Part shown: positions 7,108-15,748 of the stretch, one piece after another
How the letters are laid out: the number at the start of each line of letters is the position of its first letter
Position numbering within the stretch: the stretch's first letter is position 1
Assembly (NCBI RefSeq): GCF_003248505.1
Contig: NZ_QFOA01000048.1
Location: 1 to 25,219, forward strand
Length of the DNA: 25,219 nt
Origin: Sphingobium sp.
GTDB lineage: Bacteria > Pseudomonadota > Alphaproteobacteria > Sphingomonadales > Sphingomonadaceae
Reading direction: 5' to 3'
Program-made: the position numbers and the translations under genes
The notes under the pieces: generated by a model
Told to the model about the DNA's origin: nothing
The model's database searches: none
The model's input: only the letters and a program-made list of their open reading frames with translations

Positions 7108-8457
7108 CTATCTTTTCTTCCGGTGCTGCTCGATCGCCGCACGTGAAACCATCGCGATATCCTGCGCCCGCAGATAGTCAACCGTGCCGGGCTTGAGCCC
7201 CTGCATCGCGGCGTCTGCGCTGCGCAGCGCCATCTGATCCTGCCCGATCATCGAATAGCGTTCCGCCGTCGCCAGTGCCGCGCGGGGCGTGTCGCCGCGC
7301 CGTTCATAGACGACGCCCAGTTGATACCAGGCAAAGGGATTTTCCCTGTCCCGCGCTACCGCAAGCTTCAGCACCTGTTCGGCTTCGGCGAAATTGGCTT
7401 CGTCTTCGCTCGCGATCAGGGCGTGGGCCAGCAGGGTGGAAATGAGCGGCTGGTTGGTGAGCTTGACCGCTTCGCGCAAGGGGGCGATGGCTTCCCTGGG
7501 CTTGCCGCTTTCCAGAAGGATCTGCCCTTTCAGCTCCAGGAAATAGGGATCGTGCGGCATCCCCGCGAGCAGCGCGTTCGCCTCCGCCAGCGCGCGATCT
7601 GGATAGGCGCTTTTATGCCATGCGTAGGCGCGGGCGTAATGCGCGGGAATGGAAAGGTCGCTTTCAGGATATTTGATGAGCGTCTGTCTAGGCTCGGACG
7701 CAAAACCGATGAGCTTCGCCTTGATCCGCTCGAACCGGGCTTCGAGATAGGGATCGACCGGTTTGTTCCACGCGGGATCGGGTTCGTAGACTTCGCGTAG
7801 GACCTGGATGCGCTCGCCCGAAAGCGGGTGGGTGCGCCCGTAGCTGTTGTCCTGTGGAATGGCGAGGCGATATTCCTGGTTCTGGAGCTTCTTGAAGAAG
7901 TCGAGGCTGCCCTTGCCGCTGATCCCGGCAGTATGGAGGTAACGCGCCCCCGCAAGGTCGGCAGAACTTTCCTGCGCGCGCGAAAAGGCAAGGAACTTGC
8001 TCATCGCTGCCTGCTGGCCAAGGCCCATGAGGCCCATGCCCGCTTCCCCCGCACCGCCCGCTATGGCGGCCGCGCCCAGCACGAGGCTGAGCAGCGTGAT
8101 GCCGGTGGCTTCCTTGATCCCCTCGCCCGAACGGATGATGTGCCCGCCCTCGATATGGCCAAGCTCGTGCGCGACGACGCCCTGAAGCTGGTTCACATTG
8201 TCTGCCTGGGCGATGAGGCCGCTGTGTACCCAGACATATTGTCCGCCCGCGACGAAGGCGTTGATGTCAGGGTTGTTGATGACCATGATCTGGACGTTGC
8301 GCGGATCCATGCCCGCCGCTTTGACCAGCGGAGCGGACATGTCCGCCATGAACGCTTCGGTTTCCGCATCGCGCAGAATCTGTTGCGCCAGCGCGGGGCG
8401 GGCCATGAGAGCCAGCGAGGCAAGCATGACGGCGAGAAACTGAAACAGGCGGCGCAT
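7108..8457 (-). CDS. Periplasmic M48-family zinc metalloprotease with TPR repeats (BepA-like)
   Basis: Predicted secreted peptidase of the BepA/YfgC group, which in E. coli monitors outer-membrane protein assembly. From the ATG at 8457 the product has 449 residues: a signal peptide ending ARPALA-QQ (about 1-24), the M48 domain with the zinc motif HELGH (97-101) and the third ligand glutamate in ESSADLAG (E163), and a C-terminal TPR region (about 260-440). The frame is open further upstream to 8607. A start at 8513 would put 19 extra residues before the signal peptide, so the start is a judgement. It lies between rne and the DsbA-like gene, with a stem-loop in the rne-M48 gap. Confidence 0.88.
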   Translation of the reverse strand: MRRLFQFLAVMLASLALMARPALAQQILRDAETEAFMADMSAPLVKAAGMDPRNVQIMVINNPDINAFVAGGQYVWVHSGLIAQADNVNQLQGVVAHELGHIEGGHIIRSGEGIKEATGITLLSLVLGAAAIAGGAGEAGMGLMGLGQQAAMSKFLAFSRAQESSADLAGARYLHTAGISGKGSLDFFKKLQNQEYRLAIPQDNSYGRTHPLSGERIQVLREVYEPDPAWNKPVDPYLEARFERIKAKLIGFASEPRQTLIKYPESDLSIPAHYARAYAWHKSAYPDRALAEANALLAGMPHDPYFLELKGQILLESGKPREAIAPLREAVKLTNQPLISTLLAHALIASEDEANFAEAEQVLKLAVARDRENPFAWYQLGVVYERRGDTPRAALATAERYSMIGQDQMALRSADAAMQGLKPGTVDYLRAQDIAMVSRAAIEQHRKKR

Positions 8458-8514
8458 CGGGTGCGAGCCATGACAGGACGCAACTGAACCTGTCCTGAAG
8501 CGACGGGACATGCG

Positions 8515-8559
8515 AAGCGCCGCTGCACTCCGATCGAAACCGGGCGGGCAGCGGCGCTT
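8515..8559 (-). promoter_or_regulatory. 12-bp intercistronic stem-loop between rne and the M48 protease gene
   Basis: AAGCGCCGCTGC (8515-8526) and GCAGCGGCGCTT (8548-8559) are perfect inverted repeats around a 21-nt loop, just after the rne stop. There is no U-tract on the minus strand, so it is not an ordinary intrinsic terminator. A processing or stability element separating the rne and M48 messages is possible. Confidence 0.55.
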
Positions 8560-8582
8560 GTTCTTCACGATCCTTTCCGGCC

Positions 8583-11249
8583 TTATTGGCCGAAGGTGCG
8601 CTGCCACCAGCCGCGACGGGGCGCGCCTTCGGCCGTGTCGCCAGCATCGGCGGTTTCCACCTCGCTCGGAGCGTCGTCGGTCACGGCGACATCGGCATTC
8701 GCCTGCGGGGCGGCTTCGGCATCGGCAACTTCCACCACCGGATCAGCCTTCTTGCGACGCGTGCGCTTGGGCTTTGCCGGAGCTTCGGTTTCGCCCGTGG
8801 CCGGAACTGCGGCGGCGGCTGCTTCCTCCGCAACGATGTCCGCTTTCTTGCGGCGGGTGCGCTTGGGCTTGACGGGCGCTTCTTCGGCCTCCGGCTCAGG
8901 CGCGGCCTCTACCGGCGCTTCGGTCGGGGTCTCGGTCGCTTCTGTCACGGACTCGCCTTCAACCTTGGCCTTGCGGGCGCGGGGGCGTCGGCGAGTCTTG
9001 GGCGCGTCCTCGGCGACCGGTTCGGGCGTCTCTTCGGCAGGGACTGCTTCGACCGTGTCGATAACCGGTTCGGCAGTTTCGACCTCGGCTGTCTCTTCCT
9101 GCGCGGTGACGGCATCGTCTCCGCCTTCGCGGCGACGGCGACCGCCCCTGCGGCCCCGACGACCGCGGCGACGCGCGCCATTTTCCTCGTCGTTGCCGTC
9201 GGAAGCCGTGTCGATCGGAGCCTCGGCCGCGTCGTCGATGTCGGCCGCTTCGGCTTCGTCGCCGCTTTCCTCAGCGCCGTCATTGCCTTCGGTCGCTTCG
9301 TCAACCTGCGCCTCGTCGCGTTGACCGCCCCGGCGGCGACGGCGGCGGCGGCGGCGGCGGCCACCCTCGCGATCTTCACCACGCTCGCCGCGATCCTCGC
9401 GGGAGGTCTCGGCCTCGCTATCCTCGACTTCGTCCTCTTCCTCGTCTTCCTCCTCGACGATGTCGAGATCGTCGTCCTCGACCGGGAGAGGCGTGTAGTC
9501 GACGACGCGCTCGGGGCGGGGGCCGCCCGCCTCCACCGACATGCGCGCGCCCTCGATTTCGCCGTCGGGCAGGACTTCGATCCGCACGCCGTAGCGGTGT
9601 TCGATCTCGTCGAGTTCGCGGCGCTTGTTGTTGAGAACGTAGAAGGCCGCTTCCTGGCTGGCGCGCAGAGTAAGCAGCGAGCCGCGACCGCGCGCTGCTT
9701 CTTCCTCCAGCATGCGCAGCGCGCTAAGCCCGGCGGAGGAAGCGGTGCGTACAAGGCCTGTGCCCTCGCAATGCGGGCACTGGCGCGTCGAGGCTTCCAG
9801 CACGCCGGTGCGCAGGCGCTGGCGGCTCATTTCCATAAGGCCGAAACCCGAAATGCGACCGACCTGGATGCGGGCGCGATCGTCCTTCAGCGCCTCCTTC
9901 ATTGCCTTCTCGACCTTGCGGATGTTGGAGTTCACCTCCATGTCGATGAAGTCGATGACGACGAGGCCCGCCATGTCGCGCAGGCGCAGCTGACGCGCGA
10001 TTTCGCGCGCGGCTTCCAGGTTGGTGGCGACGGCGGTCTGCTCGATCCCATGTTCGCGCGTCGAACGGCCCGAGTTGATGTCGATCGACACCAGCGCTTC
10101 GGTCGGGTTGATGACGAGATAGCCGCCCGATTTGAGCTGTACGACGGGGTTGTACATTGCCGCCAGCTGATCCTCGACGCTGGCGCGCTGGAAAAGGGAA
10201 ATGGGGTCGGCATATTGCGTCACCCGGCGCACATGACTCGGCATCAGCAGCTTCATGAAGTCGCGCGCGGCCTTGTAGCCTTCCGCGCCCTCGACGATGA
10301 CTTCCTCTATATCCTTGTTGTAGATGTCGCGGATCGCGCGCTTGATGAGGTCGCTGTCATTGTGGATCAGCGCAGGCGCATCCGATTGCAGCGTCTTTTC
10401 GCGAATTTCGTCCCACAGGCGGGCAAGATAATCGAAGTCGCGTTTGATCTCCGGCTTGGTCCGCTGAAGCCCGGCAGTGCGCACGATGCAGCCCATGGTC
10501 GAGGGCAGGCTCATTTCCGCAACGATGGACTTCAGCCGCTTGCGGTCGGCGGCGTTGCTGATCTTGCGCGAAATGCCGCCACCGTGACTGGTGTTGGGCA
10601 TCAGGACGCAATAGCGGCCAGCGAGCGACAGATAGGTGGTAAGAGCTGCGCCCTTGTTGCCGCGCTCTTCCTTGACAACCTGCACCAGCAGCACCTGGCG
10701 GCGCTTGATGACATCCTGAATCTTGTAGCGACGGCGCAGCGCCATGCGTTTGCGGCGCAGTTCGTCCGCAGCTTCGTCGCCGCCCCGACCGCCCTTGCGG
10801 CGGTTACCGCGAGGTGCGTCGCCCTCGCTGTCCGCCGGCTCCTCGGCTACCTCTTCGTCATCGTGATGATGCGTCGCCTCGACGACTTCCACGCCGTCTT
10901 CGCCATGATGATCGTCATCCTCGTCATCATAGTCGGCGCGCAACGCGGCTTCTTCCTCGGCATGTGCGCGTTCTTCGCGCAGCAACGCCTCGCGGTCCTC
11001 GCGCGGGATCTGATAATAGTCCGGATGGATTTCGCTGAAAGCCAGGAAGCCGTGACGGTTGCCGCCGTAATCTACGAACGCCGCCTGAAGCGACGGTTCC
11101 ACCCGAGTGACCTTGGCGAGATAGATATTGCCCTTGAGCTGCTTGTGCTCGGCCGATTCGAAATCGAACTCCTCGATCCGGTTACCCTTGACGACCGCGA
11201 CCCGGGTCTCTTCCCGGTGGCGCGCGTCGATCAGCATACGCATTGTCAT
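8583..11249 (-). CDS. rne: Ribonuclease E/G
   Basis: Endoribonuclease E, the core of RNA processing and decay. From ATG 11249 (GGAG 8 nt upstream) the product MTMRMLIDARHREETRVAV... has 888 residues. It shows the S1 domain (about 35-215), the catalytic DNase I-like region with D390 (VSIDINSG) and DFIDMEVNSN (433-442), and the Zn-link CPHCEGTG (491-498). The S1 domain holds an insertion of roughly 90 residues (about 85-175) rich in Asp, Glu and His and then Arg/Gly, as in other alphaproteobacteria. The C-terminal 290 residues are a low-complexity acidic/basic scaffold with an Arg run and two copies of KPKRTRRKKAD, ending RRGWWQRTFGQ, likely RNA- and degradosome-binding. It is the first gene of the rne-M48-dsbA unit and divergent from amiC. 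Confidence 0.96.
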   Translation of the reverse strand: MTMRMLIDARHREETRVAVVKGNRIEEFDFESAEHKQLKGNIYLAKVTRVEPSLQAAFVDYGGNRHGFLAFSEIHPDYYQIPREDREALLREERAHAEEEAALRADYDDEDDDHHGEDGVEVVEATHHHDDEEVAEEPADSEGDAPRGNRRKGGRGGDEAADELRRKRMALRRRYKIQDVIKRRQVLLVQVVKEERGNKGAALTTYLSLAGRYCVLMPNTSHGGGISRKISNAADRKRLKSIVAEMSLPSTMGCIVRTAGLQRTKPEIKRDFDYLARLWDEIREKTLQSDAPALIHNDSDLIKRAIRDIYNKDIEEVIVEGAEGYKAARDFMKLLMPSHVRRVTQYADPISLFQRASVEDQLAAMYNPVVQLKSGGYLVINPTEALVSIDINSGRSTREHGIEQTAVATNLEAAREIARQLRLRDMAGLVVIDFIDMEVNSNIRKVEKAMKEALKDDRARIQVGRISGFGLMEMSRQRLRTGVLEASTRQCPHCEGTGLVRTASSAGLSALRMLEEEAARGRGSLLTLRASQEAAFYVLNNKRRELDEIEHRYGVRIEVLPDGEIEGARMSVEAGGPRPERVVDYTPLPVEDDDLDIVEEEDEEEDEVEDSEAETSREDRGERGEDREGGRRRRRRRRRRGGQRDEAQVDEATEGNDGAEESGDEAEAADIDDAAEAPIDTASDGNDEENGARRRGRRGRRGGRRRREGGDDAVTAQEETAEVETAEPVIDTVEAVPAEETPEPVAEDAPKTRRRPRARKAKVEGESVTEATETPTEAPVEAAPEPEAEEAPVKPKRTRRKKADIVAEEAAAAAVPATGETEAPAKPKRTRRKKADPVVEVADAEAAPQANADVAVTDDAPSEVETADAGDTAEGAPRRGWWQRTFGQ
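8746..8774 (-). repeat. Repeat unit 1 in the rne C-terminal scaffold
   Basis: 29-bp segment encoding KPKRTRRKKA. It is nearly identical to 8842-8870, and the units are 96 bp (32 codons) apart. Likely an internal duplication giving two basic RNA-binding patches. Confidence 0.8.
8842..8870 (-). repeat. Repeat unit 2 in the rne C-terminal scaffold
   Basis: Second copy of the KPKRTRRKKA-encoding segment, differing from 8746-8774 at only a few bases. Confidence 0.8.
9331..9360 (-). repeat. CGG-rich triplet repeat encoding poly-arginine in rne
   Basis: About ten consecutive codons of CGG/CGA-type triplets (read on the plus strand) encode an uninterrupted arginine run in the RNase E scaffold region. 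Such tracts can vary in length by slippage. Confidence 0.8.
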
Positions 11250-11262
11250 TGATAAGTCTCCG

Positions 11263-11300
11263 GCGTGGACGGGCTGCGGCACGGGGCCGCGCCGCCACGC
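11263..11300 (-). promoter_or_regulatory. Two-tier stem-loop next to the rne ribosome binding site
   Basis: In the rne leader GCGTGG and CCACGC form an outer 6-bp stem (11295-11300 with 11263-11268). Inside it GCGGC and GCCGC form a 5-bp stem (11276-11280 with 11286-11290) with a 5-nt loop. The structure ends one or two bases from the GGAG of rne. In E. coli, RNase E autoregulates through a 5' UTR stem-loop, so a similar function is plausible here, but the sequences are not homologous to the eye. Confidence 0.5.
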
Positions 11301-11459
11301 GATCATGAAGGGATGGCCGCGCGCGCGCCGATAAGGGCGCAGGTGCCGGCATCATCCGGTTTAAAAGGAAAAACTGCGTGTCTGCTGCGTCGGCATGGCC
11401 GGACATCGCGCCGGGCGAAACCATCCACGCCGCTGCGCCCGTCACCGGGGCAAGCGTGG

Positions 11460-11488
11460 AAGGAAAATCATGCCTCATGCAGCGTCAA
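11460..11488 (-). promoter_or_regulatory. Weak candidate promoter for rne
   Basis: Minus-strand TTGACG (11488-11483), 17-nt spacer, TTCCTT (11465-11460). The -35 is good and the -10 poor, which is not unusual in alphaproteobacteria. It would give a leader of about 200 nt. Confidence 0.3.
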
Positions 11489-11766
11489 CCTGTTTGCGGC
11501 ATCGGCGCGGACACGATGATCGGTCCGGCGATACCATATCGGGACCCCGTAAAGTCGCCTTTCGCAAGGACAAACCTGTCGGGAATGTGAATGGGTAGCA
11601 GTCAACTATCCCCGGGGCAACGGCTGACGTAAATAATGTGACGCCGCGGTCCGCCCCCTGCCGTCATGCGCATCATATGGTGAAGCAAGCGTTAACCAGC
11701 CCGTTTTACCCGACTCATACGTCGCAATGCTTAATCGGGGATTCAGCGTGGGGACGCTGAAGACGG

Positions 11767-13056
11767 ATGATCGGTATGAAGAGGGGCTGGACGGGCCGCG
11801 CCCGCGCGTTGCACAAGCGACGCATGATCCAGGGCATCGCTGTTGCAGGCTTTATGGCGCTTTCGACGCCCGGCGGCGCGGGCGGCATCGCGGGCGTCGA
11901 TGTGCACAATGACGCGGTGACGGTGCGTTTCGACGACGGGATCGAGGGCGCGTCCGCTTTCCTGCTGGATGCGCCACGCCGGATCGCGCTCGATATCCAC
12001 GGCGCGCAGATGGGCCGGACACGCTTCGCGCCGGGGCCGGGCGGCGTCACCGGCGTGCGGCAGGGACAGATTGACGAGCAGACCGCGCGCGTGGTGCTGG
12101 ACCTTGCGGTTCCTGCCACGCTTGGCGCGCCCCGGATCGCGGCGGATGGCAAGTCGCTGCGTTTCGCGCTCAAGGTCGTGAGCGAGGAACGTTTCCGTAG
12201 CGAAGTGGGCAAGGGGCGGCTGCGCTTCGACGCGCCCGCCGATATGGCAGCGCGTCCGCAAAAGCGGCTTCATTCGATCACTGTTCCTATCCCGGCGCCC
12301 GCGCGCGGCATTGCCTTGCCACCGATTGAGGGCGCGCGTGACGGGGCGCGACCGTTGGTGGTGATCGACGCGGGACATGGCGGCCACGATCCCGGTGCGA
12401 TCAACCGCGACACGGGGCAGCGCGAAAAGGACGTGACGCTGGCGATCGCCCAGGCGATCCGCGATCAGCTCGTCCGCACCGGGCGAGTGCGCGTGGCATT
12501 GACGCGCGACGATGACCGTTTTCTGGTTCTCCAGGAGCGTTACGGCATCGCGCGCAAACTTGGGGCGGACCTCTTCATTTCGATCCATGCCGATGCAGCG
12601 GAGAATGCGCAGGCGCATGGTGCGACCGTCTACACCCTTTCGGAAACCGCGTCGGATCGCGAAGCGGCACGGCTGGCGGCCAGGGAGAACAAGGCCGACA
12701 TCATCAACGGCGTCAATCTGGGCGGCCAGTCGGGCGATGTGTCCTCGATCCTCATCGACCTGACGCAGCGCGAGTCCATGAACGTTTCGGCCAGCTTCGC
12801 TCGGCTGCTCCAGCGCGAGGCATCGCCCTTTGTTCCGTTCCGCAATGCGGGGCACCGCTTTGCTTCGCTGATGGTGCTCAAAGCCCCCGACACGCCATCG
12901 GTGCTGTTCGAGACAGGCTATATCAGCAACGCGGACGATGCCGCCTTCCTCGGCTCCCGCGAAGGGCGGGAAAAGATCGCGCGCGGCGTGGCGCGGGCCA
13001 TCGACGTGCATTTCGCGCGGCGGCTGGCGATGCGGGGTGGCGCGGCTGGAGGATAA
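11767..13056 (+). CDS. amiC: N-acetylmuramoyl-L-alanine amidase with AMIN domain
   Basis: Periplasmic zinc amidase that cleaves septal peptidoglycan between MurNAc and the stem peptide for daughter-cell separation. The 429-residue product has a basic then hydrophobic N-terminus (signal, about 1-38), an AMIN peptidoglycan-targeting domain (about 40-140), and an Amidase_3 domain (about 195-420). The zinc ligands and catalytic residues are visible: H204 in DAGHGGHDPG, E220 in QREKDVTL, H274 in ISIHADAAEN and E382 in LFETGYISNADD. Starts at 11776 or 11824 are also possible; none has a strong ribosome binding site. It is divergent from rne and followed after 65 nt by the PBP1a gene, a conserved alphaproteobacterial neighbourhood. 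Confidence 0.93.
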   Translation: MIGMKRGWTGRARALHKRRMIQGIAVAGFMALSTPGGAGGIAGVDVHNDAVTVRFDDGIEGASAFLLDAPRRIALDIHGAQMGRTRFAPGPGGVTGVRQGQIDEQTARVVLDLAVPATLGAPRIAADGKSLRFALKVVSEERFRSEVGKGRLRFDAPADMAARPQKRLHSITVPIPAPARGIALPPIEGARDGARPLVVIDAGHGGHDPGAINRDTGQREKDVTLAIAQAIRDQLVRTGRVRVALTRDDDRFLVLQERYGIARKLGADLFISIHADAAENAQAHGATVYTLSETASDREAARLAARENKADIINGVNLGGQSGDVSSILIDLTQRESMNVSASFARLLQREASPFVPFRNAGHRFASLMVLKAPDTPSVLFETGYISNADDAAFLGSREGREKIARGVARAIDVHFARRLAMRGGAAGG

Positions 13057-13121
13057 AGCCGGGTCGGGCCGTCGAAACGCCGCTGGCCTTGCGCGCATTT
13101 TGACCCTAGAGCCTCGTTTCC

Positions 13122-15662
13122 ATGGAAGAGGCCCGTTCCGAACCCGCCCCCACGTCCATCGCCTACCGTCTGCGCCGCGACGCGGGGGGCTTCATGGATC
13201 GGCTGCGCCCGATGTTCGGGCGGCGTCTGGTGCGCTGGACGGCGATTGCGCTTGGCGCCTTTCTGATCGCCATCACGCTGTTCTGGCTGATATTCACGCG
13301 CGGCCTGCCGGACGCGGCCTCATTGCTCGAATATGAGCCTCCGTTGCCCACCATCGTGCGCGACATCAATGGGCAGCCGGTGCATAGCTATGCGCGCGAG
13401 CGGCGGGTGCAACTGCAATATAGCGACTATCCCCCACTGCTGATCCGGGCCTATCTGGCGGCGGAGGATAAGGGCTTTTTCGAGCATCATGGCGTCGATG
13501 TGACCGGTTTCGGTGCGGCGGTGCTAGACTATGCAAGCAAGCTGGGATCGGGGCAGCGTGCGCGCGGCGGCTCCACCATTACGCAGCAGGTCGCCAAGAA
13601 CCTGCTCATCGGTGACGAATATTCCCCCACCCGCAAGGTCAAGGAAATGATCCTGGCCTGGCGCATGGAGAATGTGCTCTCGAAGCAGCAAATCCTCGAA
13701 CTCTACCTCAACCAGATATTTCTCGGCCGCAACGCCTATGGCGTCCAGGCGGCGGCGCGCGCCTATTTCGACAAGGATGTCGCGGACCTCAAGCTGCACG
13801 AGATGGCCTATCTCGCCATCCTCCCCAAGGGACCGGCGAATTATCGTCCCGAAAGCCCGACCGGGCTGGAACGCGCGCTGGATCGTCGCAATTGGGCGCT
13901 GGGCGAGATGGAAAGGGCAGGCTGGATTACCGCCGCGCAACGGGCCGCCGCGCAGGCGCAGCCGCTCGGCACCGTAGCGGCGCATGGCTCAAGCTTCGAC
14001 GCGCGCGCGGGCGGCTATTATATGGAGGAGGTGCGCCGTCGCCTGATCCAGCTGTTCGGAGAAAAAGCGTCGGACGGCCCCAACAGTGTCTATGCCGGGG
14101 GGCTGTGGGTGCGCAGTCCCTACGACCCGGTGGTCCAGGATCATGTCAAGGATGCACTGCGCTCCGGATTGTTGCGCTTCGATGCCGGGCGCGGATGGTC
14201 GGGGCCGGTCGGGCATATCGACCCGGACAAGGGGTGGGAGCGGGAACTGGCGGCCAGCTATATCAGCGTCGATTACGACGAATGGCGCGTCGCCGCCGTC
14301 ATCAGCCGATCGTCCAGCGAGGCGCAGATCGGCTTTGCCGACGGCAGCACCGGGGTTCTGCCCGCAGGTGCCGCGCAGACGCCTTACCGCCGCACCGGCG
14401 GGCCTGCCTTTTCCGCGCTGAAGGCAGGGGACCTCATTGTCGTGACGCGCAACGGCGGCAATTGGGCGCTGCGCAACATTCCCGAAGTATCCGGCGGCAT
14501 GGTTGCGGAAGAAGTCCATTCAGGCCGCATCCGTGCGATGCAGGGCGGCTTCGATTCCCGTTTGTCATCCTATAATCGCGCGACCCAGGCGTTGCGTCAG
14601 CCCGGGTCGACCATCAAGCCCTTCGTCTATGCCGCCGCGCTCGACGGCGGGATGACGCCTGCCTCGATCATCGTCGACGGGCCGCTGTGCGTCTATCAGG
14701 GCGCGGGGCTGGGGCAGAAATGCTTCCGCAATTTCTCGGGGGGCAGCGCGGGGCCGCAGACGATGCGCTGGGGCGTCGAGCAGTCGCGCAACCTCATGAC
14801 CGTGCGCGCGGCGAGCCAGACCGGCATGGACCGGGTGGTGCGCACGATCAAGAATGTCGGGATCGGCGACTATCAACCCTATCTCTCCTTCGCACTGGGC
14901 GCGGGAGAAACGACGGTCGAGCGGATGGTGAACGCATACGCGACACTCGCCAACCAGGGCAGGCAGCAGCCATCCAAGGTCATGGATTATGTACAGGACC
15001 GGCGCGGCAAGGTGATCTGGCCGCAGCGCTGGCATCCATGCGACGGCTGCAACATGGCGAACTGGGACGGTAAGCCGATGCCGCGCTTCGGTTTCGAAGG
15101 CAAGCAGGTCATGAACCCCATGACCGCCTATCAGGTGGTGCATATCGCCGAAGGCGTGATCCAGCGCGGCACCGCGACGGTGCTCAACGACCTCAATCGC
15201 CCGCTGTTCGGAAAGACCGGCACGACCAACGGCCCCACCAACGTCTGGTTCGTGGGCGGATCGCCCGATCTCGTCGCGGGCGTCTATATCGGCTATGACA
15301 AGCCGCGCAGCCTGGGCGGCTGGGCGCAGGGCGGGCGGGTCGCTGCGCCGATCTGGAAGGCAGCGATGGCGCCGGTGCTCGAAACGATGCCCAAGACGCC
15401 TTTCGTCGCACCCGCCGGCATCCGCATGGTCACCATCGATCGCCGGTCGGGCAAGCGCGTCTATGGCGTGTGGCCAGGCACCGATCTCAAGCCCGCCGTC
15501 ATCTGGGAAGCCTTCAAGCCAGAAACCGAGCCGCGCCGTTCGATCCGCAAGGAAGAAGCGGAAGCCCAGGCCAAGGCCGCCGATGCGCGCGCCGCGGCGG
15601 CCGTTTCGCGCGGACGCCAACGCGACGCCGATTTTCTGGAAGGGCAGGGCGGCATCTATTGA
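13122..15662 (+). CDS. mrcA: Penicillin-binding protein 1A (bifunctional transglycosylase/transpeptidase)
   Basis: Class A PBP that polymerises lipid II and crosslinks peptidoglycan in the periplasm. The 846-residue product has a cytoplasmic N-terminus, one TM segment (about 38-58), a GT51 domain with the catalytic glutamate E115 in AAEDKGFFEHHG and motif RGGSTITQQVAKNL (148-161), an OB-like linker, and a transpeptidase domain with S496-T-I-K, S555-R-N and K698-T-G (GKTGTTNGPTNVWFVGG). The C-terminus is an Ala/Arg/Glu-rich tail ending FLEGQGGIY. All three transpeptidase motifs are intact. It lies between amiC and prfB, matching the conserved rne/amiC/mrcA/prfB arrangement. Confidence 0.96.
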   Translation: MEEARSEPAPTSIAYRLRRDAGGFMDRLRPMFGRRLVRWTAIALGAFLIAITLFWLIFTRGLPDAASLLEYEPPLPTIVRDINGQPVHSYARERRVQLQYSDYPPLLIRAYLAAEDKGFFEHHGVDVTGFGAAVLDYASKLGSGQRARGGSTITQQVAKNLLIGDEYSPTRKVKEMILAWRMENVLSKQQILELYLNQIFLGRNAYGVQAAARAYFDKDVADLKLHEMAYLAILPKGPANYRPESPTGLERALDRRNWALGEMERAGWITAAQRAAAQAQPLGTVAAHGSSFDARAGGYYMEEVRRRLIQLFGEKASDGPNSVYAGGLWVRSPYDPVVQDHVKDALRSGLLRFDAGRGWSGPVGHIDPDKGWERELAASYISVDYDEWRVAAVISRSSSEAQIGFADGSTGVLPAGAAQTPYRRTGGPAFSALKAGDLIVVTRNGGNWALRNIPEVSGGMVAEEVHSGRIRAMQGGFDSRLSSYNRATQALRQPGSTIKPFVYAAALDGGMTPASIIVDGPLCVYQGAGLGQKCFRNFSGGSAGPQTMRWGVEQSRNLMTVRAASQTGMDRVVRTIKNVGIGDYQPYLSFALGAGETTVERMVNAYATLANQGRQQPSKVMDYVQDRRGKVIWPQRWHPCDGCNMANWDGKPMPRFGFEGKQVMNPMTAYQVVHIAEGVIQRGTATVLNDLNRPLFGKTGTTNGPTNVWFVGGSPDLVAGVYIGYDKPRSLGGWAQGGRVAAPIWKAAMAPVLETMPKTPFVAPAGIRMVTIDRRSGKRVYGVWPGTDLKPAVIWEAFKPETEPRRSIRKEEAEAQAKAADARAAAAVSRGRQRDADFLEGQGGIY

Positions 15663-15748
15663 GGCGGTGCCCTTCCCAAATCCGCCGCCCTCGGATAGGG
15701 GCAGGCGCTTGATGCGTTAAGACGCCGACAGATTTTCGGAGACAGGAC

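Larger units (their letters stand above)
11250..11766. other. Divergent rne-amiC intergenic region, 517 bp
   Basis: The gene-free stretch between divergent rne and amiC. It holds the structured proximal part of the rne leader (11263-11300) and a weak rne promoter candidate (11460-11488). On the amiC side I find no convincing -35/-10 pair, only AT-richer sequence around 11620-11745 where its promoter probably lies. No small ORF with a good ribosome binding site is apparent. Confidence 0.6.

Noticed and set aside
8586..11252. An 888-codon open frame on the plus strand opposite rne
   Set aside because: It is a mirror of rne caused by high GC and biased codons. The composition is low complexity, it has no domain, and the minus-strand product is unmistakable.
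11691..11712. CtrA-box-like sequence (TTAA followed by TTTTAC) upstream of amiC
   Set aside because: The second half does not match TTAA at the required 7-bp spacing, so only a half-site is present.
11743..13098. A 451-codon minus-strand frame opposite amiC
   Set aside because: Antisense shadow of amiC, Arg/His/Ala-rich with no motif.
14565..15620. A 351-codon minus-strand frame opposite the PBP1a gene
   Set aside because: Antisense shadow; all three transpeptidase motifs are on the plus strand.
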